From assembly GCF_000003195.3 (NCBI RefSeq), contig NC_012878.2, positions 18,266,641 through 18,330,640 on the forward strand: 64,000 nt of DNA. Reading direction: 5' to 3'. The notes beneath the pieces are model-generated. The model was not told the origin of the DNA, ran no database searches, and worked only from the letters and a program-made list of their open reading frames with translations. How positions within the stretch are numbered: position 1 is the first letter of the stretch; each line of letters begins with the position of its first letter. A program made the translations under genes and the position numbers. Below are positions 11,059-22,583 of this stretch, in pieces. The stretch is from Sorghum bicolor (taxonomy: Eukaryota; Streptophyta; Magnoliopsida; Poales; Poaceae).

Positions 11059-11405
11059 TCACGTCCTGTTAGGATGTAAGGTAGGAAATATTGTGCCAGG
11101 GTAAAGCATCCTCTATTGTGTCTCTTTTTCTTAGGTGCTCCCCTTAGAACAATAGTTACACAGCTTACCACAGTTTAGAGGAACACTGACGAAGGAATTC
11201 ACTCTATATCGCTTATATCTCACTATCTTGTCTTGCAGCTCAGGGGTAAAGTATAGATTTGGCTTAGTCAGATACATGTTTTCTCCTAGTGGATAAATAA
11301 ATAATGGTACTCTAAATTATCTCCCGGGTACAGTGCTCACCGATATTTGTACGATTGCGGATTACTTTTCTGTGTGCCTATCTAATATATATCAATAGTG
11401 GAGTT
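11059..11405 (+). mobile_element. Degenerate LTR fragment (target of element B)
   Basis: The fragment resembles, in weakened form, the reverse complement of 57180-57667: both share the order 'GATTTGG/C…TTAGTCAGAT', 'TTTCTCC', 'GGGT…GTGCTCACCGATAT' and 'TTGCGGAT'. It is therefore an old LTR end of the same broad family as G, with looser resemblance to D's LTR. Element B sits at its left edge. No coding potential. Confidence 0.45.
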
Positions 11406-11701
11406 TGTTGGAATATGATCCGAATTATAAAGTGAGTACTATATGGATACATGGCTCACGGTTCGGGTTATGTTTATTAGTAGATTTGTTTCTTATTTGA
11501 CTACAGTCAGTCCGTCCTATAAATACATCTACAAGCCGTATGGGAAGAGTTGAGAGAGATAACTCATTATTCCTTGCGTTTTGTAAACACTCATTATATA
11601 ATGAAGAACGCTAATTGGTGCCTGTGGTTTTTTCTCGCAAGGGTTTTCCATGTAAAAATTTGTGTCTCATGTTCGATCTATTATTACATTATTTCATAAC
11701 A
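11406..11701 (+). mobile_element. Candidate solo LTR, Copia-like
   Basis: The ~296-bp segment starts TGTTGGAATATG and ends TTTCATAACA, with CTATAAATACATC as a TATA box (around 11518) and a run reading TTTGTAAACACTCATTATATAATGAAG before the end, all typical of short plant Copia LTRs. No internal region follows. The flanks (GAGTT left, GTGTG right) do not form a clean 5-bp duplication, so the call is tentative. Confidence 0.45.
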
Positions 11702-12516
11702 GTGTGGAAGGGCGGTGATGTTGATCGCTAAGTGCCGTGTTGGTTGTTGACTTGTTGCCTCACTGTTGAGCATCAATAGACAAATGGAGGCAGTTGTGCC
11801 GAGGGCGCTCGTGAGGATTGGAAGTTGCTAGGGCTTGGGAGGACCGGAGTCCTCCGATCAAACACACTACACTTGCCGTGGCGACTAAGTGCCGACATTC
11901 AATGTGAGAATTGAGAATGTAGTATGATTTTTGCATCCCGTATTGAGACTTGAGAGTGTGCTTTTAATGGCAGAGATAGTGTGTCGAATGATGTTTTGGA
12001 CGTTCGGGGTAAAGTTCCTCCATCATCTGTTCAGTACAAAGAATTGGCATGTGTTAGATGATTTTCCGAACCCATACAAGGGACGAGACATGGAGTCCTC
12101 AGAGTGGTTTGCATTTTGCAATTTGTTCATTTCTTTATAGTATAATAATAGGAGTAGATGGATATATACGTAACATTAGTATAAGATATCGTTTATAACT
12201 TTGTATATTTGTGAGCACACTATATGGATATCATTTACTACTGAATATTTGGCAATCTCACTCTGCCAAATGGGTCGTACCCATTTTTTAAACCCAAATT
12301 AATGTCAGCGTTTATTTACCACAAACCATTTCCTCATCTGATCGCAAATCATATCGTGCTGGGTTTCTATAAGCCCACATAAAAACATAATCCACCTAGA
12401 TATAAGATATCAGAGGATCTGATCGAATCTGGCGTATTTTGTCCCTCTTCATTCATTTTATTTATTTCACCGACTCGCACTCTTGCATCTCCTTCCATTG
12501 TTTGTTGTGACTTCCT

Positions 12517-12518
<2 letters not shown>
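11702..12518. other. Intergenic DNA with no recognised feature
   Basis: No convincing ORF, LTR end or transposon terminus is visible. The DNA becomes AT-rich toward 12100-12400. It precedes the GA tract and the candidate host ORF, so promoter elements may lie here; a TATA-like TTCTATAAGCC near 12365 is the only candidate I note. Confidence 0.5.

Positions 12519-12566
<48 letters not shown>
12519..12566. repeat. (GA)24 microsatellite
   Basis: Uninterrupted GA dinucleotide repeats run for 48 bp and stop one codon before the ATG at 12567. GA/CT tracts are common in plant 5' leaders and bind GAGA-type (BBR/BPC) factors. Reading the tract as coding would give an artefactual Glu-Arg repeat. Confidence 0.97.
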
Positions 12567-12569
<3 letters not shown>

Positions 12570-13358
12570 CAGAGGTCTCTCTGGAGACACACCTTTTCGT
12601 CCCCTGCCTGTGTCCACGCAATCGAAAGTTCCGACGATGGCTCTCGCCGCTCCACCATGCCATCAACAAACAACGAAGAGCCAGAGCCACGCAAGAAGAT
12701 GAACAAGAAGGTAATGAAGTTACTTACCCTGCCCTTGAAGCACAGTCGACAGCGCATCCCCCTAGTGTTGAGATCGTTCTCTTGGGGTGCCACTACTGCC
12801 AAGAAGGACGATCCCAGCCAAAACAAAAAGAAAAATGATGGAGTCGTCTGTGACCGTGAGCGTGTGGACAGCGATGCGGATACGTTCGTGTCCGCCAACA
12901 GCTCCGAGCTGCGCTCCTTCTCCACGGGCGTCGACGTCGACGACTTTGAGCCCCCGTCGTTTCGGCTCAGCCCGCCACCGCCCATCTTCCCAACCGGCAG
13001 TATTGAACGCCCTCCCCCTGCCTCTCCCATGAAGATCGTCCGGAAGCTTCCATTCGGGTACGTTATTGGCCGTCAGTTGGATACCCCAGTGCCATCACCG
13101 CCGCCGTCTGCTGTGACAGCGCTGTCAAGAAAATTCAAGACGGCGATGCTATTGATGGCTTGGCGGCACCTCCGGTCGAGATCGCGGATGGTCAAGAAGA
13201 ATGTTGGCCGTGCTTTCAAACAAGTATGTCAGCGAGGCAGGCGTGAACGTGTAGAAGAAACCCATGGTTGTGGCAATGACGATGAAGATGTGTTCTGGAA
13301 GAAGGACGTGAAGGGACTTCGCTGCAGGCGGGTGCAGGACGACGACGTTCCATACTGA
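12567..13358 (+). CDS. Candidate host gene, unknown protein (263 aa)
   Basis: The ORF begins at the ATG directly after the GA tract (MQRSLWRHTF) and runs 264 codons to TGA. I chose this start because the upstream in-frame extension would only encode the microsatellite. The product is basic and low in complexity: a Lys-rich stretch (about 30-50), a Pro-rich middle (PSFRLSPPPPIFPTGS, SPMKIVRKLPFGY) and an Arg/Lys-rich segment that could act as a nuclear signal (MAWRHLRSRSRMVKKNVGRAFKQV), ending FWKKDVKGLRCRRVQDDD. I recognise no family. It has no transposon motif and lies in the only non-repeat part of the window, so a host gene, possibly partial or lineage-specific, is the best reading. Confidence 0.5.
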
Positions 13359-14127
13359 ATGGACGGGGACGTGTGGGTCTCGGGCGCTTCTATCAATTGG
13401 GGTTTTCACCGTTCACGTTAACCCACATGATTTCTAGGGGTGTGGATGAAAAATAGAAATTAGGACACCAGGATGTATGAAAAAAGAAAACTTGCTACAT
13501 GCTTATCTGGTATATGTGTTAATTCATGATGTTCCAGAACAAGTTTCTAGAATTTTTCATTCCAGTTTGTATGTTATTTCGCAGTTGGCACTACTATTCT
13601 CTAACTCGATTTGTGTCAAAGAAACATATAAAATGCGATCGTCTATGCCAGTAGGCAGTAGTCACTGCTAAAAAAAATTCCAGAGAGGATCAAGATTGAT
13701 TCCAGCGACGGTTTTGAAACATCTCGAAGTAAGCATTTGTAGAAATAATGTATTTCTAGACAATGTCATGCAACTAACCCTGGAAATGAATTTCTAAGGG
13801 AGCAAGGGCAGATCATGTCTTCATGAATCTAGTAATTGCGTTCAATCTGATTGCATGTAGGTTGGCGAAATTGTAGGTACCATCTGGCTTCACTGCTAAC
13901 TTAGCATCTACAGTGTACTATGAGTGTAATTTGGTATGGGTTTTAGAATATCTGCATTGAGCATTGATTAAGTGTCATAATTTTAAGATGATTTCAGGTA
14001 ACACTCTTGTATAACCAACACTAGTACAAGTAAATTGTTAATTTTGCGATTTATTATTTGTATTCGAGTCATATCAAATTTTTGTTCTTGCCTCACTATA
14101 AAACAATTGTAAACTTTAATTATCCTT
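13359..14127. other. Intergenic DNA downstream of the candidate host ORF
   Basis: AT-rich sequence without recognised genes or element ends. A CACTAGTACA at about 14019 resembles a CACTA terminus but lacks adjacent subterminal repeats. It may contain the 3' UTR of the ORF ending at 13358. Confidence 0.4.
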
Positions 14128-14429
14128 CACTAGTACACAGATGCTCTAAGCTGGACGGGGGCAAAAACTTTGCACAGGCGGTTTTAGTTATAATGCGCAT
14201 CTGTTGTAAAATTGTACGGCAAGAATTAAAAACCGCCTGTGTAAATAGGTCTATACAGGCGGTTCACATAAGAAAACTGTCTGTGTTAATGTTCCATTTA
14301 CACAGGCGGTTCTGTTATGTGAACTTCCTGTGTTAATCGATTGACACAGGCGGTTGTAAATAGAGCATTAACATAGGCGGTTTTCTTATGTGAACAGTAT
14401 GTGTTAATTGATTTACAGAGGCAATTTCT
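14128..14429 (+). mobile_element. Terminus of a CACTA transposon (element K) with subterminal repeats
   Basis: The end begins CACTAGTACACAG at 14128. From 14170 the motif ACAGGCGGTT recurs at least five times forward (some copies with one change) and once reversed (AACCGCCTGT), interleaved with CTGTGTTAAT-like units. Dense subterminal repeats in both orientations are the hallmark of En/Spm-type elements, where the TNPA-like protein binds. The array is cut at 14430 by element C. K resumes at 55036 after C's target duplication (TTTCT at 14425-14429 and 55031-55035), where TNP2-like sequence follows. Confidence 0.75.
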
Positions 14430-17172
14430 TGTAACACCCAAAATCAGATTTTTAATTAATAGTATTTCATTTGATTTAATTAAGCATTTTTGGTGGGCAT
14501 TTAATCTAGTAAATAAATATTTTTGTTAAAATTAAAATTTATCATAAGTTTAGAAACATGGTTGTGCATTCATGCTGGAATTTATTTATTTATTTACTTG
14601 CTTGTTTGTTTATTCTCTATGTATTTTGTCTATCTCCAAAAAGGATTTAAAATCTCTTTTCAAAAAGACTTTAGAAAACAAAGTAGAAAATAGAAAAAAA
14701 AGAAAAAAAAAGACAAACCCACCCACGCAACTTGGTTTCCCCCTCCCTCCTTTCCTCTCACTGCCACTCTAGGCCCGCACGTCAGCGTCACCAGCTCCCT
14801 TCTTCTTCCTGGAACGTGACCAAGCAGGTTTCCCCACCGTATGGGAAAGAGCCAATCCCGTTTTCCATGCGATTTGATTTTTCCCGAGCCTGTTTTAGCC
14901 TTGGCCTTTCCTCACTGCGTCTCTATTTCCATCTACAAGCGTCCAGAGGCAATCAACCTGCTCCACGACGCCGTTTTGGAACTCAGTGAACACAAGAGCA
15001 AGCCGCCGCCGCCATCACCGAGTTTCATTGCTCTCTGGTTGTTGTAAGCCCCATGCCGAGCATTGTGATGCCCTTACGGAGCCGCCAGACCTGTTCCTAC
15101 ATTGTCTAGTGCTTCCAGTGTCTCTCTAATCGACGCCGAAATGGGCTGCCCGCGGTTTGCGTCGTGCATCTCTCCCGAGGCCTTCCCGAGCTTCGATAAC
15201 TCCCCAGGTGAGTTCGCGAGGGTCCTCTCTTTCTTCCGGAACTTTTCACGTCGAAAACCGAGCTTCCTAGTGTTTTCTTCATGAACTCCGGCGAGTACCA
15301 CCAGATCGAGATTCAACGGCTCACAATAGAACATACCCCTTCATTCATGTTTTTGCTAAAGAGCCCCTGGAAGATTTAAAGTTCAACCCGCGGTCCAAAG
15401 CGCCCTATACGCCTTTCAGATTTGGAAACGTAACTCAGTTCGGTTTGGTTCAAAAATACGTTTTCCGGTATTTACAAAATTGCCACTGAGTTTGTTTTAC
15501 TCATAAAATATTTATTTTAACTCCGTTTGGACCCATTCAAATTGCGCTAGGTTCATAATCTTGAGCTCTACATGTTAGTAAAATTGTTTACTCAGTTTGA
15601 AACTTTATCATTTTGTGACTATAATTAATTACTTTTCTAGATAAAATCTTAGAAAATTCATATCTTCTACATTTTAATTCCGATTTTCGTGAACTTTACG
15701 TTTGTGTGATCGTAGTGCCGCGTAGAATATTTTGATAAACTTTTATATTTGTTTTACCACTGTTTGGCGTATTGTTCTAATTATAGCTTGTTTGCTTCGT
15801 GTATGATTGTCTACATTGGACTGTGTGTTGTTGATTGATGATTGGGGTTAGACAGTGAGCCATACGTTGGTGATCAAGATCAAGTCTTCGAAGACCAGCA
15901 GGCTCAGGAGAGCTTTGATCAAGGCAAGTATAATTGGAGATTATCCTTGTTACCTATACACAATTAATACAATATATATCATATGCATGTCTCCACCTTG
16001 ATGACCTTAGCAAAATCATAGATGATTGTTATCCGGAATTCCTTGTTACTTATTTTAGATATGCAATTGGGTAGTTCTTGCTAGTGCTTGATTATAATCT
16101 ATGATCTTGTAACATGAATGTTTGGATATACAATAAACAATAAAATAAGCTTTCTGGCAACTTGAACATAAATGGTGGAAAGAACTCTAGCTTTTGCTAG
16201 ATTGATCTTGACCCTCCATAAGGACTTATCACTTGGCAAAAGTTGGGATAACTCGTATAACTATGTGGGCTATATGGCTCTGGCTTTAGCTCAGTATGAA
16301 GACCTTTTCTAGCTTGTTAGCGGTTACCCGATAGGGCGGAGGGGCTGAACCAGCACGGGTATAGTGCGAGCCCCTGTCCCTATGTGTATAGGCTCCGCGT
16401 CATTGTGCCATTCGGAAGGGGGGTATCTATATCTGCTCGCGAAGGAAACCTTGCGGCCCTAACATGTTAGACGAACTTTTGAAAGGCTTCATAATGATCC
16501 CTGCCGACCTCCCAAGGAAGGGGGTTAAGAGACTAGCTACCTCGGGCGAAAGGGTAAATCATGACTCATGGGTAAAGTTGTACAACCTCTGCAGAGTGTT
16601 AAATCTGGTATACTAGCCGTGCCCACGGATACGAGCGTCCCGGAAAACTGACGTAATATATGGACACTGATAAACGTGAATAATAATAATAAATGATGGT
16701 TTATTATGTTTTTTATATGTGTTATTCTTAATTCTTGTATACATTGATCATGTGGTTATGGGATTTAATATGCTACCTTGATATTTGCTATCCAGTGACT
16801 AAATATGCTATCTACATATAAAAGCTGAATGCAGTCAAACCAGTGTCAGCTAATTGAGCCTCATGAACCCCTGGTTATACTTGTTGAGTACGATATGTGC
16901 TCACTCTTGCAATTTTCCCCACTCCTCAGGAGAAGTTTTGGGCTTGTGATCAACCAGTCAGTTGGATCCTGTGGAGAGAAGTTAATACCCGAAGTTTGGA
17001 GTTGTCGATCTGCTGTTTGCTTTTAATGGTTATTTCTTTTATGCTAAGGACGTTATATAATTGATGCATTGTCTTTTGATATTACCCCTTATTTGTAGCT
17101 ATATGTGAGATTTGACTTCTAAAACTCACATATGGTGCATATCTGGTTTTGTCCTTAAAATCGGGTATTACA
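14430..17172 (+). repeat. 5' LTR of element C
   Basis: 2743 bp, from TGTAACACCC to GGGTATTACA. It aligns with 52165-55030 end to end but lacks about 20 bp near 14727, about 14 bp near 15145 and about 90 bp near 15289 that the 3' LTR keeps. A TATA box TATAAAAG lies at 16817-16824, so U3 is about 2.4 kb and transcription would start about 320 bp before the LTR end. Confidence 0.9.
16817..16824 (+). promoter_or_regulatory. TATA box in C's LTR (also at 54675-54682)
   Basis: TATAAAAG in sense orientation, in the last 360 bp of the LTR and identical in both copies, is the likely core promoter of element C. Confidence 0.55.
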
Positions 17173-17175
17173 AAG

Positions 17176-17187
17176 TGGTATCAAAGC
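17176..17187 (+). other. Primer-binding site of element C
   Basis: TGGTATCAAAGC, three bases after the 5' LTR, matches the initiator-Met tRNA-type PBS with one change from the usual TGGTATCAGAGC. The nearby GGACGCAAGCCTAG is also found, reversed, beside B's PBS (GGCTTGCGTCC around 8181), confirming the relation of B and C. Confidence 0.85.
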
Positions 17188-18354
17188 AATGCTGGCTGTA
17201 GGACGCAAGCCTAGTTAGAAATTGTCTGTCTTAAGGTGTTAAAATTGTTATAACACCCTTGCTCTATAAACCTTGGTTTTCTTCTATATACTACATCTCT
17301 ACCCTTGCTATTTGTCTCTACCTTGTTGCTTATTTTAAAAATTCTTGTTCTCATCTTCACTCCTTGTTTTGGTAAGCTTGTAGAATCTTCTCTTACCACC
17401 TGCTTACGTAGTTGAAAGAGAACCTTAAGATCTTTGCCCTTAATATGAAGAAGAACGATAATAGCGAAAGTTGAGTTTTTGTGCCTTGTGAACCTATAAT
17501 GCTTAATTGGTTTGTTATTATGTTTATGCTTGATTTGGGTCTTTGTAATGATTGCAATGATCTTGTGGAATTACTTCACAATTTCATTTAGTTTGTAGGC
17601 CTAAGGCATAAGGAGTAATGAAATAAGTAGTTGGGTTTGGGTATCTCCTGTTTCTATCCGTTGCTGATTTCTGGAGCAGTCTGCCATAATGCTGGTGTAT
17701 CTCAAGTTCTGATCATACAAAGTTTATCAAATTTTCTGGGAACAATTAGACTTCAAGATCTTTCTCTGACAGCAAAAATCACCCTCATATCTGTTATGGT
17801 TTGGAAGTTACAAAAATCACAAGAAGATACAAATGTGCTGTCAGGAATCTAGACCAGTTTTGGTTTCCTACTGTTTTAGACAAATATAGCTATAGAATTT
17901 AGAAAAGTGTTCTACAGAAAAGTTGTAGACAATTTTCTAAGATTTCCAACAGTATAAGCTGGAACTTATTTGGATAAGTATAACGTGAGATATGATATTT
18001 ACACTTGGAGGTTTCTCTTTTGTAATACAGTCGGGACAGTTTTTGGTATGTACTATGTTCAGACAAATTAACTTCCGAATCTGGGAAAAAGGTGTATATG
18101 AAAGTTGTAAAGGATTTCCTAAGCATTTCAAAAATGTAAGCATCATCTCTAGATGAGTTAAGTAGCTCGAGATATAACTTCTGGAAGTTACTGTACCTTT
18201 GCTGAGACATTGTCAGGATGGATAATATGTTTGGCTATGTTACCTAAGTTTAAAGACAGAACCTAAGGAGGTCTTCTACATGAAAGTTGTTGGTAATTGC
18301 ATAAGTTTTATAACGGTATAAGCTACAACTCTATTGGATTCACAGAATAAGAGT
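17188..18354 (+). other. Leader of element C, no coding
   Basis: AT-rich leader between PBS and the insertion point of E. No ORF with retrotransposon motifs is visible on either strand. The last five bases (AGAGT, 18350-18354) are duplicated at 38462-38466 around element E. Confidence 0.6.
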
Positions 18355-19418
18355 TGTTGGTGTTTTCCCCCGGGGGGGTCACACCAACGAGTAAAACTTG
18401 TATGCGTGCTCCCTTTTCCAGATGGTGATGCAAAAAGACACAAAGATTTATCCTGGTTCGGGCAAGAGAAAGCCCTACATCCAGCGGAGGGGGGGAGTGT
18501 TTGTATTATTCTGCACCTAAGTGCTTGTACAGGGGTGAATACAAGCGTGGTATGGAAGGAGATGGAGTGAGTTTGCTCTACTACGTACGGCTTATGTGTT
18601 GTGTTGTATCGCCTCTCTCTGTATCCGCTCCCAGGCCTCCCCTTTTATAGTTCTAAGAAGAGACCTAGGGTACATGTATAGGTGTCAGAGTAGGGGTCAA
18701 TAGATGTATGGCGCACTGACGTACTCGAGGCCTCCGTACCGGCGTGGTTTCGAGCCATCTTGTCCTGGTAGCTTGACGATGACTACGCGTGCCCCGGTAT
18801 CCCGCTCTGCGCACCGTCCTGGGCCGGTTTATCTGTTGTATGTTTGTACGTCGCGGCAGCATCTGCGTCGGAGTGGTTGAGGTGGTGTCACTCGTCGCCC
18901 AACTCTTCTCCAAGAAGGAAATGTGGCTGCTCGAGGGTCTGGTGCCGTATAATGCCTTGCCAGCCAGAGCGCTGACCTTAGGCGTCTCGAGGGGGGTCTT
19001 GATTAGACGTTCCGACCCACTCCCTCCGTCCTGCCACGTTCTGGCTTGTTTGGTGGGGAAGGCAGCAAAAAGAATGACATGATGGGTGCCTGCTCCCTAT
19101 CACGCTTCCCGTGACTGGCGAGTTAGGTGAGAACGCGACAGGCGCATTAAATGCCTTGGTTCCCGTGCCCGCGTCAGGCGGCGGACGGTGTCCTTGCGCT
19201 CGACGCCTTCCGATTTGTTCGAGCCTGTTTCCGTGTTCGACGGTAGCCGGCGCTCGAGCCCTGACCGATTCGCAGGACGCTCGTTCCGTGTTCGAGACTA
19301 TGGCCGTCGAGGACCGTACGTATGACTGGGTAGAGCGTCGTGTTGGAGGCCTCGACTTGCGTACGAGTATTCTCGTCATGCACGTCTGTTAGGGTACCCC
19401 TTACTGATATCCTCGACA
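18355..19418 (-). repeat. 3' LTR of element E
   Basis: 1064 bp. On the minus strand it runs from TGTCGAGGATATC to AAAACACCAACA. A minus-strand TATAAAA lies at 18643-18649. Near its end is a C/G palindrome (CCCCCGGGGGGG around 18370). TCGAG/CTCGA occurs about 15 times. The other LTR lacks about 76 bp present here near 18765-18840, bounded by a short ATCT microhomology. Confidence 0.9.
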
Positions 19419-19435
19419 GTAGACCCCGAGTCTCC
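19419..19435 (-). other. Polypurine tract of element E
   Basis: GGAGACTCGGGGTCTAC on the minus strand abuts the 3' LTR start TGTCGAGG. A similar tract, CCTCGGGGGCTAG, occurs at 22958-22970 right after pol, so the antisense gene lies between two such sites. Confidence 0.6.
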
Positions 19436-20145
19436 ATTTGAGCACTGGCGCTCGAGTGGAGGCTATATTTTGTGGTCGAGTTTCCATGGGGGCGCGCGAC
19501 CGTCCCCGCAGGGGTAGCCCCCGAGTCCTTGGAGGAGTTTTTGACTCGTTCCAGGGCTATAATGCCTAATTCGTTGAAAAGCTCTCGATATCCATCGTGG
19601 AAGGCTCTGATTGATTCGCTTTATACGGGGGGGCTCAACGTACTCCCGGTGGAGCGAGCGTCGTTTACCCTAGATTGAGCTCCTAATGGGTAGTCCAAGT
19701 GAGAACCTGTGCCCCGTTTGAGGAGGTCAGCTCCAGCCCAGAGGCGTTCTCATAAAGCGGGGTCGGCGTGGTCGGGGTGACTGGCCTCGTTCGATAGAGT
19801 CCAGCGGCTCGATGCCTCCCTTCGAGGGGACTCCTCATGACCATATCAACCCTGCCTCAGACATCCCCAGCGAGTTCTCGAGGCGGGCCTCGATTTTCGA
19901 CCACTCGCTGGGCATCCTTGACTCTGGTACTCGAGATCGGCTGTCGAACCCATTCGGTGGGCCAGCCTACAATCTCTCGAGATTTTTGGTGCCACGAGTG
20001 CGTACCTTAGCTTACAAGGGAAGGAAGAGGCCGTGGCGGTTTGCCTTTCTGCCCGTTGGGCGCGTCTTTTCAGGCGGGAGCCGTCGCGACACTGTACCGG
20101 CGCAGAATTTGTAGCGTCCTGTCTTTGCTTTTGTGTGTTTTATAG
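19436..20145 (+). other. Upstream region of E's antisense gene
   Basis: GC-rich DNA rich in TCGAG/CTCGA. A 100-codon plus-strand frame (19812-20114) has no recognised domain, and I cannot tell whether it is an earlier exon. No clear TATA box is visible. A 3' splice site (TTTTGTGTGTTTTATAG) ends at 20145. Confidence 0.4.
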
Positions 20146-22583
20146 GCTCCTCCGACTCTCGACCGCCGACTGGTGCCAAGAGCGCTCCGCCCCGTCCCCT
20201 GGTGGGTGAGTCCATCCCACCGTCGCCGCAGCGGGTTGAGGCGCCTCACCCCCAAGAGCAGGAGGGAGCCCCCAAGCCTCCCCGATCTGGGGTCGAGGGG
20301 GATCCTATCACTATAAGTGATGGGTCCGGCGGCGACCGGTCTTCGAAGGATGCCTGTCCTATGGACAAGGAGGTCCAGACCTCTCTCGTCGCGAAGCGGA
20401 CCCCCTGGCCTGCCGGGCTTCGCTCCGTCGAGGAGCACAGGAAGAAGGAAGAAGAGGAGTGTGAGCAGGAGACGCGGCAACAGCCGCAGGAGGAGCAGCG
20501 GCTGCGGTAGAAAGAGGGAGAGGAGGGGCAGCCGCCAGTAGGTCCCCAGCTCGAGGAGCGGCTGGAGCAGGACCGCCAACAGGAGCTCCAGGAGCAGCAG
20601 CAGCAGAGGGGCCAGCAGTTAGAGGAACTGCTCGAGCCTCCCTCTCACAATCCACCCCAACCAGTGCCACCAGCGTCGCAAGAGCCTGGAAATAGGGAGC
20701 AGAGCCTGCCAGTTTATGGTCCTCCGACCCCGGCGTGGCTCCGTCCAGGGGCGCCTGCTTCGATCCCAGCAGAGTCGGGGCGGGCGGACGGCGTGGTGGC
20801 GCTCGCCTCTATGATGCGCACCCCGGTCGACCCTCAGTCCGAGATCAAGGGTACGATCTACGGCATGGACGGATTGCTCCGGGATTCCTTCGAGAGCGTC
20901 GGTCGTGGAAGGACCACATTCCTGCTGAGGAGGACGAGGCCGGAACGTCAGGCGGCAGTGGTGGCAGCGAGACCGGGACCTGGAGGACGGTGGACGACGA
21001 CGGGCGGTTCGCCTCCCTCGTCGACCTGTTCCTGTGCCACGGGGGGTCGCTCGAGACTGTCGAGGAGCTCATCCAAGGCGTCAAGGCGCGCGCCGACCAG
21101 GAGATGGAGAACTGGTGCCCCGACCGGATCCGCATCCGAGCTTCTACCGATGTGTCTGAACCTAACATTTTCTTAGACGTCCGGAAGGAGGCCGAAAAGT
21201 GGGAGCACATCGAGGAGCTTCGCCTCTGGATGAAGCATACAGTGGGGCTCCTGTCCGACATTGTTAACAACGGGCTCGGACCGGCCTACTTTGTAAGTGT
21301 TTTTCGGGCTTTAATCCTTATAGGACATTTGGTTTTGTGTTCTAACTACCCAATTGCTGGCTCGCAGGACCTGAAAGAGACCTCCCACATCAAATTGAGC
21401 TTCATCCACGCCACGAGAGGCGGCTGGGAGCAACTCCCCATTCTCAAGGACAAACTCCTGGAGTCGCAGGAGAAGCTCCTCAAGGCCTACAAGGAGCTTT
21501 TGGCGCTTGAGGAGGAGAAGAAGGAGAGGGAGGCTGCTCTGGCTGAGGCTCGAGAGGCCTCAAAGAAAACGGTGGAAGAGGCTACGCTTCTGAGGGAGCG
21601 GACCACGATGCTCGAGGAAACCGCGTCTAAGGCCCGGGACGAGGCCTCGTCTTACAAGAATGCGGCTGCTGACCTGGACAAGGAGAAGGGCCTCCTCAAG
21701 ACTGAACTTGCCTCCGCCCGAGAAACCTTCCAAAGGATGAAGGTGGAGTGCGTAAATGGTGAGATCGGCCGGAGCGCCGCAGATGAGGCCAAGAAGAAGG
21801 CCCTAGAAGATCTCGAGGCTGAGCGGACTCGATCTTGCGGCTTCTCTGACGACGTCAACCGTCTGAAGGGAGAGCTGCTGGAGAAAAATGGAGCCATCGC
21901 GCAGGCTGGCAAGGTGATCGAGGATCTGTGCGTCGCCAACACCGAGCTGGTGCGCTCCAACAAAGAGATTCAGAGGGCCAATACTAACTTGGTTGGCGTG
22001 AATACGGCTCTGGAGGAGAGCATTCGTGGTACGTTTCTACTATCGAGTTTCTTCTCTGAGGTGTGCTTTGCATTATCTAATTTCTCTGTGTTGGTCCTTG
22101 CAGGGCTTAAAGATGAGTTGCTGGCCGCCCAAGTCGAGGCCCGTTCCACCAAAGGTCAGCTCGAGGGGGAGGTCGCTTTGAACGGTCGGCTACAGACCAC
22201 AATAAGCGACCTCTCAGCCTCCTGGGAGCTCGAGCCTGTTGACGAGTGGAGGCAGGAGGCTCGAGGTGACGCACTAGTCGATCAGCTGTGCTTCCTAGGC
22301 GCAATGCTGAGGGATCGAGTGCAGGACGCTCTTCATGTCGGAGTGAAGCGGGCGATGGCGGTAGTCTGCTCAGGCTTTTTCTTACGACATGGAGGTGGTG
22401 TCCCACGGCTTCGTCACCGACATCTCCAAGACTGATGCGGAGAATGAGGAGAGGCTCCACGCCTTGATCGACGACGTGGAGGTCCTTGGGGAAAGGTTGG
22501 CCAAGCTGTTCGAGCCTGAGGTGCTTCCTCCCGAGACTAGCTCGGGTGCGGACAAGGGTGGTGAGGGCCGAGATGCATACTGA
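20146..22583 (+). pseudogene. Spliced antisense gene of element E: coiled-coil protein of Tat-type elements
   Basis: Three exons are proposed: 20146-21292, 21368-22028 and 22104-22583, separated by two 75-bp introns with clean borders (GTAAGT…TCGCAG and GTACGT…TTGCAG), phases consistent. The first part is Pro/Glu/Gln-rich, the middle globular (FASLVDLFLCHGGSLETVEE, RKEAEKWEHIEELRLWM), then about 250 residues of coiled coil (LLALEEEKKEREAALAEA, ARDEASSYKNAAADLDKEKG), ending VTDISKTDAENEERLHALID and LPPETSS. Defects: TAG at 20508, a frameshift near 20900-20960 and one in a T-run near 22375. Antisense extra ORFs are known from Tat elements such as Grande and RIRE2. Function is unknown; no polymerase or Gag motif is present. 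Confidence 0.75.

Noticed and set aside
12483..12566. N-terminal Glu-Arg repeat extension of the candidate host protein
   Set aside because: It is the translated GA microsatellite and has no ATG; the ATG at 12567 is the sensible start.
13990..14060. Second CACTAGTACA as alternative CACTA terminus
   Set aside because: No subterminal repeats adjoin it; the copy at 14128 is next to the array. It could be an independent small fragment but cannot be supported.
14170..14429. Regularly spaced short repeats resembling a CRISPR-like array
   Set aside because: Units occur in both orientations with variable spacing next to a CACTA end; they are En/Spm-type subterminal repeats in a plant genome.
17176..17187. 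tRNA gene suggested by tRNA-complementary sequences at the PBSs
   Set aside because: Only 12-18 bases match the 3' end of the tRNA complement; they are priming sites.
19812..20114. First exon of E's antisense gene
   Set aside because: No donor site in matching phase or recognisable domain could be identified; left as undefined upstream sequence.
20070..20670. Leucine-rich or alanine-rich minus-strand ORFs opposite E's antisense gene
   Set aside because: They are low-complexity shadows of the Pro/Gln-rich plus-strand exon, with no membrane-protein or domain logic.
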